Positions 38,001 through 46,385 of a DNA stretch of 64,000 bases are shown one piece after another (position 1 is the stretch's first letter; the number at the start of each line of letters is the position of its first letter). Origin of the DNA: Leuctra nigra (taxonomy: Eukaryota; Arthropoda; Insecta; Plecoptera; Leuctridae); contig OW203771.1 in NCBI GenBank assembly GCA_934045905.1, forward strand, positions 4,216,001 to 4,280,000. The letters are read 5' to 3'. Below the pieces are notes generated by a model. The model was given only the letters and a program-made list of their open reading frames with translations. It searched no databases and was not told the DNA's origin. A program made the translations under genes and the position numbers.

Positions 38001-39990
38001 TGCTCTAGGACGGAGTTGTTAGCAGCGTAGTGACTGTGTGTTGCTCGGCAGGAGGTGTTCAAGAAGTTCGGCACCGTCATGGACCTGCGCATCCACAGCA
38101 AGCCGCCGGCCAAGGGGGCGCCGGGGGCCGGCATGGTGCGCGTGCCCAACTACGGCTTCGTCATCTTCGAGAGCCCCGCCTCGGTGCAGGAGGTGCTCGC
38201 CAGCCGGGTGAGTCGATCTGTCATGCTTTACTGCACTTTTGCGGCTGTGCATGTCACGCTAAAGTGTTGGTACTTTTGACACCATTCCGCCCCCTTGTCA
38301 CAACACACTTTGTCTCACTTTTGCTCGCTGTGGCTACACTCCCGTTAAGGGGAGCCTGAAATCAAACCTTATTCTCCCGCGAAAACTATTTACTGGGCAG
38401 CCTAAGGAATAAAACACTATGGGTAGACAAATTCGAACTTGCGAAAATTAAAGCTGAGCAACTTTAAAAAAAACACTATGGTTAGGCAGAATAATACTTG
38501 TGAAAATTTCCAAATAAAAATGTACAACCTGGATTGGATTCGAACCGCGGTCTCTTTGTACCATTGTCCAGTGCCGTACCTACTGATCTAGCAGGGTTGG
38601 TTGCTTTTCGTTGTTCTTAACCGCGTCATGAATAAATAGGTACTGTGTGACGTTGTTCGCGGGAGAATAAGGTTAGGATTTAGGCTCCCGTTACCCCCCC
38701 CCCCCCCCTAAATGGAGGTTAGATGTACCCATCTCTCCTCCTCCTCCCCCCCCCCCCCCCCCCCCATCAGAATTTACTGTTTTTAGCGAAATATCAGGTC
38801 CGACACATCAACTGAAATGTAAAATGCTTTGAAATTTCTTTATCATAATGTGAGGTGCCACAGGCTTCAGAACCTCTCCGCCTCTAAAGCGAGAAAATCC
38901 TTTATGCACAGCCCCTTTCCTCCAACTGTTTAATAAATTGAAATAGTACCGATGTATATTCAACAAGGGCTTGATTAATTAATTTAGCACATAGGTAGTA
39001 GAGTAGGTATGCAGTTCTGTATCTCAAAGGTTGAAGGCCGGACGTCATTTCAATGATTCTTGAGGTGAGCTCAAAAACCAGTACATAATTCTGTCTTCAT
39101 CCAATCATGTATGGCGACATGAGTCACTGTGTAAGAGAATACTTCAATATAACTGTATTTGTTGACATCAGTCAATTAGCAAATGATAGAGCTTGATAAG
39201 ATACATTTACATCATTCAATCCAAATGTGTGTAGCACTTAGTCGAGAAAATAGACTTTCAGCTTTCTACCTCTGAGGTACCTACAGAGTTTATAAAAGAA
39301 AGTTCACATCACTATACTAATGTACTGTAGACCACCAAACTGTACTTTACTAAGATTTATTTGGAAAAAAATAGCACAAAACGGGGTCCGAAACTTTTCT
39401 GTGTTACGTACTTGTAAATGAGAGATGTGTTTGTGCTGTGCTTAATGATGTGACCGTATTTGCTACTCTTGATTGCCGTGATAAGAACCATCTGATCTGA
39501 AAGCACAGCATCCATCACAACAGACTCTCTCATGTTTATTCCACACTGAAAGTAACAGTCACGCCACCGAGCATCAGTAATTCAAATGTTCAGTTGATAC
39601 GGACAGATTCATGTCTTATGGGCTCATCCGCTCCCAAATTAAACACTGACTGAGGCCCTACAGGCTGAATTAGGTATGGAAAAGGGTCCCAACTGGGTCT
39701 GTAACGAATGGCATAACGTGGTCTCATCCTGCGTTGTTTTCCAGCCGATCTTCTACCCCGAGGACAACGGCATCAAGCTGAACGTGGAGGAGAAGAAGAC
39801 GCGGCCTCGGGGCCCGATGGACCGGTCCGAGTCGCGCCCCTCGGACCAGAACAACGGCGGGTACAACAACGCGCGCAACAACAACGGCCCGCCGGCCCCA
39901 CGCGGCGGGGGCATGAGGGGAGGCCTGAACCGCGGCCGGGGGGGCTTCAGGGGCGCCCCAATGCGCGGCAACTTCGCCCCAAGGCGCTAA
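23079..39990 (+). CDS. rin: Rasputin / Ras-GAP SH3-binding protein (G3BP)
   Basis: Ten coding exons join in frame: 23079-23176, 29328-29484, 31404-31652, 33540-33674, 34382-34598, 35716-35859, 36303-36452, 37289-37425, 38052-38207 and 39745-39990. They give 562 aa. The N-terminus [13 protein letters not shown] leads into an NTF2-like domain (about 12-135) with [24 protein letters not shown] and [12 protein letters not shown], the G3BP signature. F16 and F34 correspond to the pocket phenylalanines that bind FGDF-type ligands in human G3BP1. An acidic stretch (about 140-165) and a Pro/Ala/Glu-rich linker follow. The RRM (about 405-498) has RNP2 LFLGNL and RNP1-like NYGFVIFE. An RGG tail (about 530-562) ends the protein. 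G3BP scaffolds stress granules through RNA and NTF2-like dimerisation. Introns are long and transposon-rich (first about 6.2 kb). The ATG was chosen by matching the family N-terminus. Confidence 0.95.
23383..23599. mobile_element. MITE (GGTACAC-ended family), copy A
   Basis: The left end reads GGTACACCCAACAAATCATA and the right end TATGATTTGTCGAGTGTACT, an inverted pair that extends through AAACGGTATTTGAA. The interior ATTGGCTGCTGGTCAGG and GAAATCGGAGCTCAC recur at 31090-31303 and, diverged, at 42550-43647. It lies in rasputin intron 1. Confidence 0.8.
24455..25559. mobile_element. hAT-type element with TTTACCGG repeats
   Basis: Ends TAGGGATGGCAC and GTGCCATCCCTA are flanked by 8-bp repeats GAAGGGAG (24447-24454) and GAAGGGGG (25560-25567), 7 of 8 matching. 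Sub-terminal regions contain multiple TTTACCGG/CCGGTAAA palindromes on both sides. There is no transposase ORF. It is nested inside the 23677-25907 element and itself contains the GC-rich repeat at about 24900-25330. Confidence 0.85.
24897..25330 (+). repeat. GC-rich dispersed repeat, copy 1
   Basis: This starts near GGTTTAATGGCGCGTCAACG. It contains GGGTCGACCTAAC, CCGATCCGGGGGAGTC, GATTTCAGGGGGATCAC and GGCCGGCCCGAGGGG. The reverse complement of 50590-50875 shares all these blocks in order. The G-rich composition contrasts with the AT-rich host element. Class unknown; a LINE or SINE part is possible. Confidence 0.75.
26150..26600 (-). repeat. Dispersed repeat, copy 2 (inverted relative to 205-650)
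   Basis: Read on the minus strand this gives GAGCGTCAACACAGTACTCTTATGG-type start blocks, then CGCACAACCAATCGATCTG, in the same order as the first copy. It lies in rasputin intron 1. Confidence 0.6.
26780..27420 (+). repeat. Compound minisatellite (about 52-bp and about 30-bp units)
   Basis: The central part (about 26875-27255) is seven units of about 52 bp. Each contains ATGGCATCA, GTGACCAACTCGCAACTGCAC and GTGCCCGGTTA. Alternation of ACATGTGCC and ACGCGTGCC variants gives a two-unit higher-order period. It is flanked on both sides by GGTGCTGGAGAGGGTGTAAG units. It lies in rasputin intron 1 and its left part abuts the truncated MITE at 27440. Confidence 0.85.
27440..27920. mobile_element. 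Truncated relative of the palindromic MITE at 5550
   Basis: CAACAATCAAATA, CACACATTCATTCAAATTCT and their inverted partners, followed by TTATTTTGCGATGTA and an end ATTAGTGTCGAATAA, match the 5550-6177 element. The left outer arm is missing and is replaced by the minisatellite at 26780-27420. Confidence 0.75.
28085..29240 (-). pseudogene. 5'-truncated non-LTR retrotransposon (RT domain)
   Basis: The minus frame 29233-28676 contains reverse-transcriptase motifs: [23 protein letters not shown], and the catalytic [12 protein letters not shown] box (YADD). It then has [10 protein letters not shown] typical of the thumb region. A second frame, 28502-28155, carries [20 protein letters not shown], the usual C-terminal end of these elements. 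Frameshift and loss of the 5' part make it inactive. It is antisense in rasputin intron 1 and stops about 90 bp before the exon at 29328. Confidence 0.85.
30693..30852. mobile_element. 160-bp MITE with ~28-bp TIRs
   Basis: The ends ATTGACGTAACGGCGACGGG and CCCGTCGCCGTTACGTCAAT are perfect inverted repeats that extend through AGAACGCAA. The short AT-rich middle lacks an ORF. It lies in a rasputin intron. Confidence 0.85.
31090..31303. mobile_element. MITE (GGTACAC-ended family), copy B
   Basis: Interior blocks GATTGGCTGCTGGTCAGG, GTTCCTTGACAG and GAGCTCACCTACTAGA match copy A at 23383-23599. The ends are diverged (GTACACTCAAACC on the left, TTCAAGTATACTTTC on the right). It stops about 100 bp before the rasputin exon at 31404. 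Confidence 0.7.
32407..32492. repeat. Inverted repeat of ~21-bp arms
   Basis: TACGCCCACCTCTAAGTGTTC on the left pairs imperfectly with GAACACTTGGAGGTGGGTGTA on the right, with a loop of about 43 bp. It is a foldback remnant in a rasputin intron. Confidence 0.6.
32680..32815 (-). mobile_element. tRNA-like SINE sequence (minus strand)
   Basis: On the minus strand an A-box-like TGGCTGCGTGGTCTGAGGC is followed about 60 nt later by CCCGGGTTCAAAACC, a B-box-like segment. The spacing is larger than in a functional tRNA, so this is a tRNA-derived repeat. Confidence 0.5.
33400..33466 (+). pseudogene. tRNA-like sequence, degenerate
   Basis: CTCAGCTCAGTTGGTAGAGC is a good D-arm/A-box. Complementary ends CTCCTC and GGAGGAG could form an acceptor stem, and TTTGAATCCC is a weak B-box. 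The length between boxes is too short for a complete anticodon arm plus variable loop. It is therefore a pseudogene or SINE head in a rasputin intron, not a working tRNA. Confidence 0.5.
34611..35110. mobile_element. hAT-type MITE inserted 12 bp into a rasputin intron
   Basis: Ends TAGGGGTGTTCA and TGAACATCCCTA are flanked by a perfect 8-bp duplication GTTCTTAC at 34603-34610 and 35111-35118. The interior is rich in AATCGATTAAT motifs near both ends. The rasputin donor GTACG begins at 34599, so the element starts 12 bp after it. No ORF. Confidence 0.9.
36585..36735 (-). mobile_element. MITE (GGTACAC-ended family), partial copy C
   Basis: The reverse complement matches the right part of 42550-43647: GATCAGTT/CCAGCAGT, AATGTGAGGTCACCTACTAG and GTGAGACAAGGAGATCGC. 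Its outer end TTTGTTGTGCCGAGTGTAT is inverted-repeat-like. It lies in a rasputin intron. Confidence 0.6.
38348..38689. mobile_element. MITE containing a tRNA-like module
   Basis: The left end AGGGGAGCCTGAAATCAAAC and right end GGTTAGGATTTAGGCTCCC are inverted relatives, extended by CTTATTCTCCCGCG and CGCGGGAGAATAAG. GTTA lies on both flanks (38344-38347 and 38690-38693), a possible 4-bp duplication. Minus-strand 38530-38600 reads TAGATCAGTAGGTACGG and GCGGTTCGAATCC, that is A- and B-box-like. It lies in the last rasputin intron. Confidence 0.7.
38694..38929. mobile_element. Poly-C foldback MITE, partial
   Basis: Two long C homopolymers are followed by an end reading CCTTTATGCACAGCCCC and then TTT. 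This matches the right terminus of 6319-6692. The left terminus is missing, apparently truncated by or against the adjacent MITE at 38348. Confidence 0.65.
39020..39290. mobile_element. MITE (CTCAGAGG-ended family), copy A
   Basis: The left end CTCAAAGGTTGAAGGCCGGA and right end CTTTCTACCTCTGAG are inverted relatives. Internal blocks GACATGAGTCACTGTG and AGAGAATACTTCAATATAAC match 52470-52710. Flanks GTAT and GTAC hint at a 4-bp duplication. It lies in the last rasputin intron. Confidence 0.75.
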
Positions 39991-40885
39991 CTCCCTTCAC
40001 AGAGCTCGCTCGACTGTCTAACCTAACTCCCGGCGGGACGCTTGCACAATGCATTTAAAAGACGCCAAAAAAAATGCTTTCTAAATATTCTTACTACTTT
40101 TATTTATTTTCATTACAGAGTTAACTTTCAGGGAGTTTCCCAAAAATGTTTGAACAAACTTAAATTCTTGGAAACGTTTTTGTGAAACAACTGAAGTATC
40201 AAGGGAATTATCTCTGGTTATTGATGATATCGTAGGTTATAAAATTGTCTGAATTAGCGTCGGCGGTTGTCGAGCGAACCCGCCGGAGTTTTACGAGCTC
40301 TTGAACGGCTTTTCAAGTCCCTCTAAAACTGCAACACGTTTTTCATTTGATTAACACTTTTGAGCCATCGACGACGGAAGATCGGGAGAGAAGTGACGAA
40401 GTAGCTGCTCGAAAACGCAAAAGACTTTGGAGCGTAAAACGGGTCGACCCCCAAACAAAACTCTTAGTTGCCTTCTTTTAGTCTCCTGGCCCTCCCCCCC
40501 ACCCCCCTCGCCCCACCCGAATAAACCCGACTGAAGTTACTTTGCGTCGCCATTCGCTGAGTTTGTTCGTTCGTTCGTGAGACTTTGCCTTAAATTTCTA
40601 TGGGAAATATGTAAAAAAAAAAAATGAAACCTACAGACTCATAGTGTATACATGATATATGATAATCTAGCTAATAATGAAACCTTATTAATCGGATCGA
40701 GTCGGTATGCAAGAGTGTAGAGTAGACGGTTGACTTGAAAAAGCTGGCTTTCGTATAATACTATTACGTGGAACTGTAATTTTAGCAGCATATGTTTCGG
40801 ATTTTTCCGGACCTACTATCCGCTACTGTGCTGGAGAATTTTCAGAATGTTTCTTTTTTTTGTTAAAAATAAATAAATGGGCGTA
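39991..40885 (+). other. Probable rasputin 3' UTR
   Basis: Non-coding sequence after the TAA at 39988-39990. Candidate polyadenylation signals are AATAAA at about 40519 and AATAAATAAAT at about 40868. It ends tail-to-tail with possible minus-strand exons at 41402 and beyond. Confidence 0.55.
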
Positions 40886-41067
40886 TGTACTTTTAGTCTC
40901 TTTTTTAAGTTTGTCTGAATGCTGGTTGGCTTGGGTTGGAGCTAGTCTTTATTTTAACTAGGTCATTCCATGTATTTCCAGGAGTAATATTTAGGTGGTA
41001 GAGCAATAGGATTCCGTTGGCATTTTGTGAACGGCTTTTGCATGGCGGAAAACATATTTGCGGAATG

Positions 41068-41126
41068 TTTTTTGTAAATTCTGTGCTCCCGTATAGTATA
41101 TCATAGGGAGAGCAGAGTTTACAAAA
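41068..41126. repeat. Short imperfect hairpin
   Basis: TTTGTAAATTCTGTGCTCCC pairs with GGGAGAGCAGAGTTTACAAA with a few mismatches around a 15-nt loop, GTATAGTATATCATA. The size resembles an miRNA precursor, but a MITE remnant is equally likely. No expression evidence is available. Confidence 0.4.
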
Positions 41127-41401
41127 GACAACTCGTATTGGAGTTTTTTACCATGTACCATCCACACTATGAGAGAAGGCGAATGGAATTTACGTACCTA
41201 CATAAAATTGATGTTTTTTTGGTGTATATTTCAAGTTCAAAAGTCTAGCTTCATAAATCAACTTGAATGATTGATCTTCTTTACATTTATGTGGATTTTG
41301 GAGAGCCTAAAAGCAGTTTGAAAGTAAAATACACCAAGAATCGAGTCTTTTGATGTAGATTCTATTTCCCTATCTCAAGGTACGGTGACAGTAAGTTGGT
41401 T

Positions 41402-41734
41402 CTATGAAATTTCCTGTGGGCAGCGTTTTAATTTTGACATCACTTGTAGTCTTGTTTTTATATCGTGCACTGCGTATTTGATGTGAAACGCGGTCCACTT
41501 CCGAGCGTTGGTAATCTCAGTTGCGAGCTCCGGCCCAGGTCTGCCTCCAAACGACCGTTGATTGTTCGAGTGGTCAAAGAGAAGAGTGCTTTCTGTCGAA
41601 TACTTACATATGTTTTCAACTCTTACGTTTAGTGATTGTATTTTGCATTTCGTAATCCCCTTTTGCATCCAATGACACACTTCTTTTTTACGTTTCGGAA
41701 TCCTCGGCAATTTGTCAGTCGTGAAATATTGCAA
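41402..41734 (-). CDS. Hypothetical protein or terminal exon (110 codons)
   Basis: An open minus-strand frame from ATG to TAG gives a basic, compositionally normal sequence. It includes LLFDHSNNQRSFGGRPGPELATE-like and NARKWTAFHIKYAVHDIKTRL stretches. It looks more protein-like than the shadow frames around it, with few low-complexity runs. No family is recognised. The sequence before the ATG has no convincing acceptor, so whether it is a single-exon gene, a terminal exon or a decayed transposon is unresolved. It lies 3' to 3' with rasputin. Confidence 0.3.
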   Translation of the reverse strand: MQYFTTDKLPRIPKRKKEVCHWMQKGITKCKIQSLNVRVENICKYSTESTLLFDHSNNQRSFGGRPGPELATEITNARKWTAFHIKYAVHDIKTRLQVMSKLKRCPQEIS

Positions 41735-42062
41735 TAAAGTTTCATGACGTTTCTATGCTCAACTACTCTAGCTCTTTCTCAGTCGCAGACGTAATAAATT
41801 AAATCTGCTTACTCATTAAGGCTGGATTCTTCGATCCGTCAAAATTTAGCGTAACAAATTATTCAAGTTCAGGCAATCGAGTTCAGCAAGAAACGTATGA
41901 ACAACGTATTCAGGAAGTTTGTGACTGAATCTATGCATCATTTATGTAATCAATTCTAGCCAACAATTTTCTAGTTCTACTTCTTTAAGGTGAAATTACT
42001 GCGTGTACCGGTTTACGTATCGTCACTTAAATTATATTATTCGTACAATCAATTATCCATCC

Positions 42063-42289
42063 CTAATCATCTGTGTATACAGTCGGCCAGGATAAGCGAC
42101 TACCGATCCGATAAAAGTATTCGGAATCTAATTCTCGCAGTTTTGCTTTGTATTGTGTTTTGATATTTCCGTCGGAAGCCAGCACTAAGTGTTGGCAAAG
42201 ACTGGGGAGCTGTATCGGTTTCTCGAGATGTTTAGAGCGTGAACGAGTGGGATAGATTAACATATCTCGGATTAGTGGGAGCTTATCCT
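42063..42289 (-). CDS. Possible exon, hypothetical
   Basis: After an acceptor-like TATGCCAG, an open frame runs DKLPLIRDMLIYPTRSR and onward through LPSLCQHLVLASDGNIKTQ to a TAG (76 codons incl. stop). Composition is protein-like and unlike the surrounding repeats. A donor-like GTAGTCGC inside could end the exon earlier. It could belong to the same minus-strand transcript as 41402-41734 or the exons at 48743-49433, but the phases do not link them directly. No family recognised. Confidence 0.3.
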
Positions 42290-42549
42290 GGCATACCGTA
42301 TTAGTATTGTGTTAATTACCTGTTGGTTAATTTGTTAATTTAATTCCCTGTGATAATTTCAATAAAAAAAATACTACTACATTTTGAGAATTTTATTGGA
42401 CAACCTTGCCCTACCGGCTAATATTTTTATAAATGCTTGATTGAACGTTTTGATTCGAGACATGCTCTATCTGTTCCTCAAATGAAAAAGTATTTCCCAA
42501 TGCATGAGAGCAAGAAGGCATGGAAACGAGCCTAAGTTAAAAGACAATA

Positions 42550-43647
42550 GGTACACTCGGCCAAACAAAAATTAAACGTTGACCAAATTTAAATGACTGC
42601 TGGTCATGTCCCATAACTAGAGCCAGTTTTAAATGGTGATGCGCGAATTCGCGAATTGTTCTGATTGCACTATTTTCTTCTACTAAAATCCATTTCATTG
42701 TGTATAGATCCCAAATCTACCATTTTTACATCGCGAAAAAAAACGAAATCCAACCCTGATCGCGATATTCAACATTTTCCGCGAAATGACCACGAAATAA
42801 AGGTTTTCTATTAAAATTACTGATTTTATTCCCCTAACAGGTCACACAACAACAAACGAAACCAGTTTCTTTCCATGTGCTACTCACTCAACCCCCTCGC
42901 CCTCGCCAGACACTTTGCTACCCACCCTCAAAGTGAACCAGACCAGTCTAACCAGTTGATGATGCCTCCAGGCTGCTTTGTTCTGCGCCCCCATCTGTTC
43001 AAGGTCGACCGGTTTTCCCAACCCCCCTTCCACCCTCAACCAGTCGCAACTATTTATCAATAGTCTACTTACACAGAAGGATATTTTGGAACAATTACTG
43101 CACTGAAAATTGTTGGATTGGAAAAAAAAATATCTTGTCAAACTATACATTTTGCGTCATGAAATTTTAAATATTATGTATCATCTATACTAGTACAGAG
43201 AAAATGTGGGTTGGGGAAAAGACAGTACAGAGCATTAAAGACGCCATTCTAGACAAGCCTATTTCAGTGCTAATAGTGCATGACCAATCCATTCCAATCC
43301 CTCCTCAAAAGTGGCATACATGTTTTTCATCTAATTATTGTTTCTGGGGGCTATTACAATGTGTTTTATAACCAATTTAATATCACCACAAAATCGCGAA
43401 ATCCCTCTTCCAGAAAAAACACAAAAAACGAAATTGATGATTTTAAAAACGAATTTTAAGAAATAAAATCACCATTTAAAACTGGCTCTACCCATAACCA
43501 GTCAAAGCTTGTTATTATCATTGAAATGTGAGGTCACCTACTAGAGTGAGACAATGAGATCGCTTAGACTGACTTCTGATGGTGCGATCTTACATTTATC
43601 AGCCTATCAGATTTATTGAACGTTCAATTTTTGTGGCCAAGTGTACC
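42550..43647. mobile_element. MITE (GGTACAC-ended family), full copy interrupted by a hAT element
   Basis: The left end GGTACACTCGGCCAAACAAA and right end TTTTTGTGGCCAAGTGTACC are inverted repeats with TA on both sides. Removing the nested 42618-43490 element and one TSD copy leaves about 217 bp, the size of copy A at 23383-23599. The TA flanks suggest Tc1/mariner ancestry. Confidence 0.85.
42618..43490. mobile_element. hAT-type MITE, perfect 8-bp TSD, nested
   Basis: Ends TAGAGCCAGTTTTAAATGGT and ACCATTTAAAACTGGCTCTA are perfect inverted repeats, flanked by CCCATAAC at 42610-42617 and 43491-43498. The 873-bp interior has no intact transposase. It is nested in the 42550-43647 MITE, so it is the younger of the two. 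Confidence 0.92.
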
Positions 43648-44124
43648 TACTATAAAATCTTAAAAATACAAGTGTCTGTCTACAAATGTGTTTTCGAAGT
43701 GACGTCAAACTTGGGTTCTTTTTCAGTGTGGAATGTAATGTTCACTATTACACAAGTTTACAAAGATTAGAACCCAATGTTAATAATAATATAATAATAA
43801 TAAAAAGACTTTATTTCAGTAAGTGTACAGGTTGTAACAAATACGAAAATGGCGATGTTCAGCATGCAGAATGCTTTCGTATACTGCAGAGGCTGCTCTG
43901 CCACATAACCATGCTAAAATTACAATATAATGTAAGAGGAATAATAAACTATGTGATACATTGAGATGAAGTAACATCATATAGGGGCATGAAGATAAAT
44001 TAATTTGATTTGTGAATTTGTGAATAAATTAACAAATAAAATAAGAATAGAATAATGTAATATAATATAATATACGTAAATGGAAAATAGACATAATCGT
44101 TGCAGTCTTCACTTCTCTGCCGCA

Positions 44125-44703
44125 TTATCCCCTGCGAACGATGGCTCCTTGTTGGTCAAGGAGAAACATTTTGGCTACTTTCTTGAAACTAACGTCGTTG
44201 TTGATTGTCTTGATTCTGTCCGGTAATGAATTGTATAAAGTAGCTGCAACATATGAGAATGATCCTTTATACTTGGCTGTTTTGTGGTGATTGATGTTAA
44301 GTGTGCTTTTGTGCCTCAGGTTTCGGCCGTGAAGATTTCTACGGTAGTTTAGTTTGCTGCTGAGGTATGCTGGCTGTTTGGATTTGTTAAGCTTATGAAC
44401 TAAACAGATGGTATGAAGCTTTCTGCGGTTCTCAAGTTTCAGCCATCTCATGCTGTTGATGAACGGTGTAATATGTTGCCAATCATTTCTACGGAGACTT
44501 AGAACGAAGCGCACACAGCAGTTCTGTATCCTCTGGAGTTTAGCTGAGGTGTATTTCGTTATATTCGGACCGTAGATAACATCACAATAGTTCAGTTTCG
44601 AAAGTATTAATGCTTCCGATAGCTGGAGCTTGGCTGGTGTTGATATGAGGTCTTTGAATCTGTACAAGGCTTTTTGAATCTGTACAAGGCCTAGAGAGTT
44701 CAA
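44125..44703 (-). pseudogene. Non-LTR retrotransposon RT C-terminal fragment
   Basis: An open minus frame of 192 codons carries SEALILSKLNYCDVIYGP, KLQRIQNCCVRFVLSLRR and AATLYNSLPDRIKT. These are the characteristic post-RT segments of jockey/CR1-type elements. The upstream polymerase part is absent, so it is a 5'-truncated insertion. It is open over its remaining length and therefore relatively young. A 13-bp duplication TTTGAATCTGTACAAGG occurs at its 5' side. Confidence 0.85.
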
Positions 44704-45226
44704 AGCTAATTATTATATCAAAATGTGCCGTGAGAAAAACTGTACAATATGTGTGTAGAATTTCAGCTTGATTTGGAAAAACTGTGGTGTTTGATGATAC
44801 CATGTATTTATGGTAGTACTGCCGTATTAATTATACAAACTAACGTGTCACAACAAAAAAACGGTGTCACTCTTTCAATTCAAGAGTAAATGGCAACATA
44901 TCAATTTATTAGTGTGAAATGAACTGCTTAGAACATCAATGTCAAATGTGAACATTTTCATTCATACGTCAATTTGACATTCGATCAGCGGTATGTGATG
45001 TTACACTTGTCCACCAACAATTGTCCTAGATATATCTACAATACAATATCCAATATGTACGCACTAAATTTAAATTTCATATTTATTCATTAAAATATTG
45101 TGTATTGGGGGTGAAAAAATTGTATTTTGACAGAAGATATTTTTTTTTGGGAAATGATGTATTACTCCATCTCATTTAAAAATGATTTCATAGTCCTGCC
45201 AAACTATTAGAAATTCACTAAGGCTG

Positions 45227-46125
45227 CATACCGTATTTGTATCCAAACGCCCAGATTTCCTAATCCTTTTACCGTCAATGCTTTTACATTGTGACGTAAT
45301 CACCTGGGCGTGACCTTGAGTCAAATCTCGTCAAGTGAATGAAAATACAGGCATCCATGTTGGATCACAAAGCCCGACCTTTTGATTTTGGGCATATTGG
45401 GCACAGGTATGTGCTCATTTGTAGACGCGGCAAGTTTGATTTAACCCGTCAATCCTATGGTGACATCACATTAGGTTGTCCATTCGTCCCCATTTTGCCG
45501 GGACAGTCCCGTTTTCTAGCAACTTGTCCCGCTGTCCCCACGACCATCAAGCGGGACGCCTTTTGTCCCGATTTTTGACATGTTACCGTGTTTTCGTAAA
45601 TTCACAATTTGCCGCACGGCGAATAGTCTGCTGTGCCTCTGTGAAAGAACAGTTTGTTCACAGCCGTCTCGAGTCTCGACAGCCACTGTCCACTTGACTG
45701 ACAGTCAGCTGACTTTGTCCAATTTGCTTTGACTGTTATGGACATCAGGGTTGCCAGATTGGGCGACTTGACCCTACCATATCGCGAACAAATTTTTGTT
45801 GTCGCTGATCGCCAATTTGGGCGACTTTGCAATATCCTTCCATAAAGCAAATTTTCGATAATATATACGGAAACTAATACTTTGAAACATAATTTATATA
45901 ATTGTGAACTAGCCATTTTAGGTGATTGAAATCGCTGAAAATTCAAGTCCAAAACGCATAGAAATGGCTCTATTTCATTCTTGAATTTCAAATTTTTCCC
46001 GGACCCGTGTGTTGCTGGGGGGCCCTCCCCCCAGATCCCCATTGTAACCAAAAACTATCCCGATTTTCCCATTTCTAAATATGGACACCCTACGTCACAT
46101 GCCCACCTCGCCCCATTGTGGAACG
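45227..46125 (+). repeat. Dispersed repeat, copy interrupted by hAT element
   Basis: This is the same family as 1813-2056, beginning GCATACCGTATTTGTATCC. It continues up to GGTGACATCACAT, then is split by the 45472-46092 insertion, then resumes CGTCACATGCCCACCTCGCC. The interrupted and uninterrupted copies align across the join. Confidence 0.85.
45472..46092. mobile_element. hAT-type MITE with empty-site support
   Basis: Ends TAGGTTGTCCA and TGGACACCCTA are flanked by CATCACAT (45464-45471) and CGTCACAT (46093-46100), 7 of 8 matching. The related repeat at 1813-2056 has one GACGTCACACGCCC at this position, that is the pre-insertion site. A minus-strand frame of 149 codons inside shows no transposase motif. 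Confidence 0.88.
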
Positions 46126-46385
46126 CACTCTAGATAGTAGGTACTGAATCTCCAAAGAGCATATTTGTAGACAAACTCTCATGTCTGTCTATTTGGTAAC
46201 CAGTGAATCACTTGATGAAAAATAGTCAAGAAGTTAATATTCATTTAATCATGGATGCGAATACACCTATTTAATTTTTTATCAAAACAGGCAACCATGT
46301 TAGAGCTCATATGAAAATAGTATGTATTCTTTGACTTCAGTGTTATAAGTCTTCAATTTCACTTCTTGAAAGTGGCCATGGCGAT

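Noticed and set aside
45602..46051. 149-codon minus-strand frame
   Set aside because: It is inside the hAT MITE and lacks any transposase motif; no sign of coding bias.
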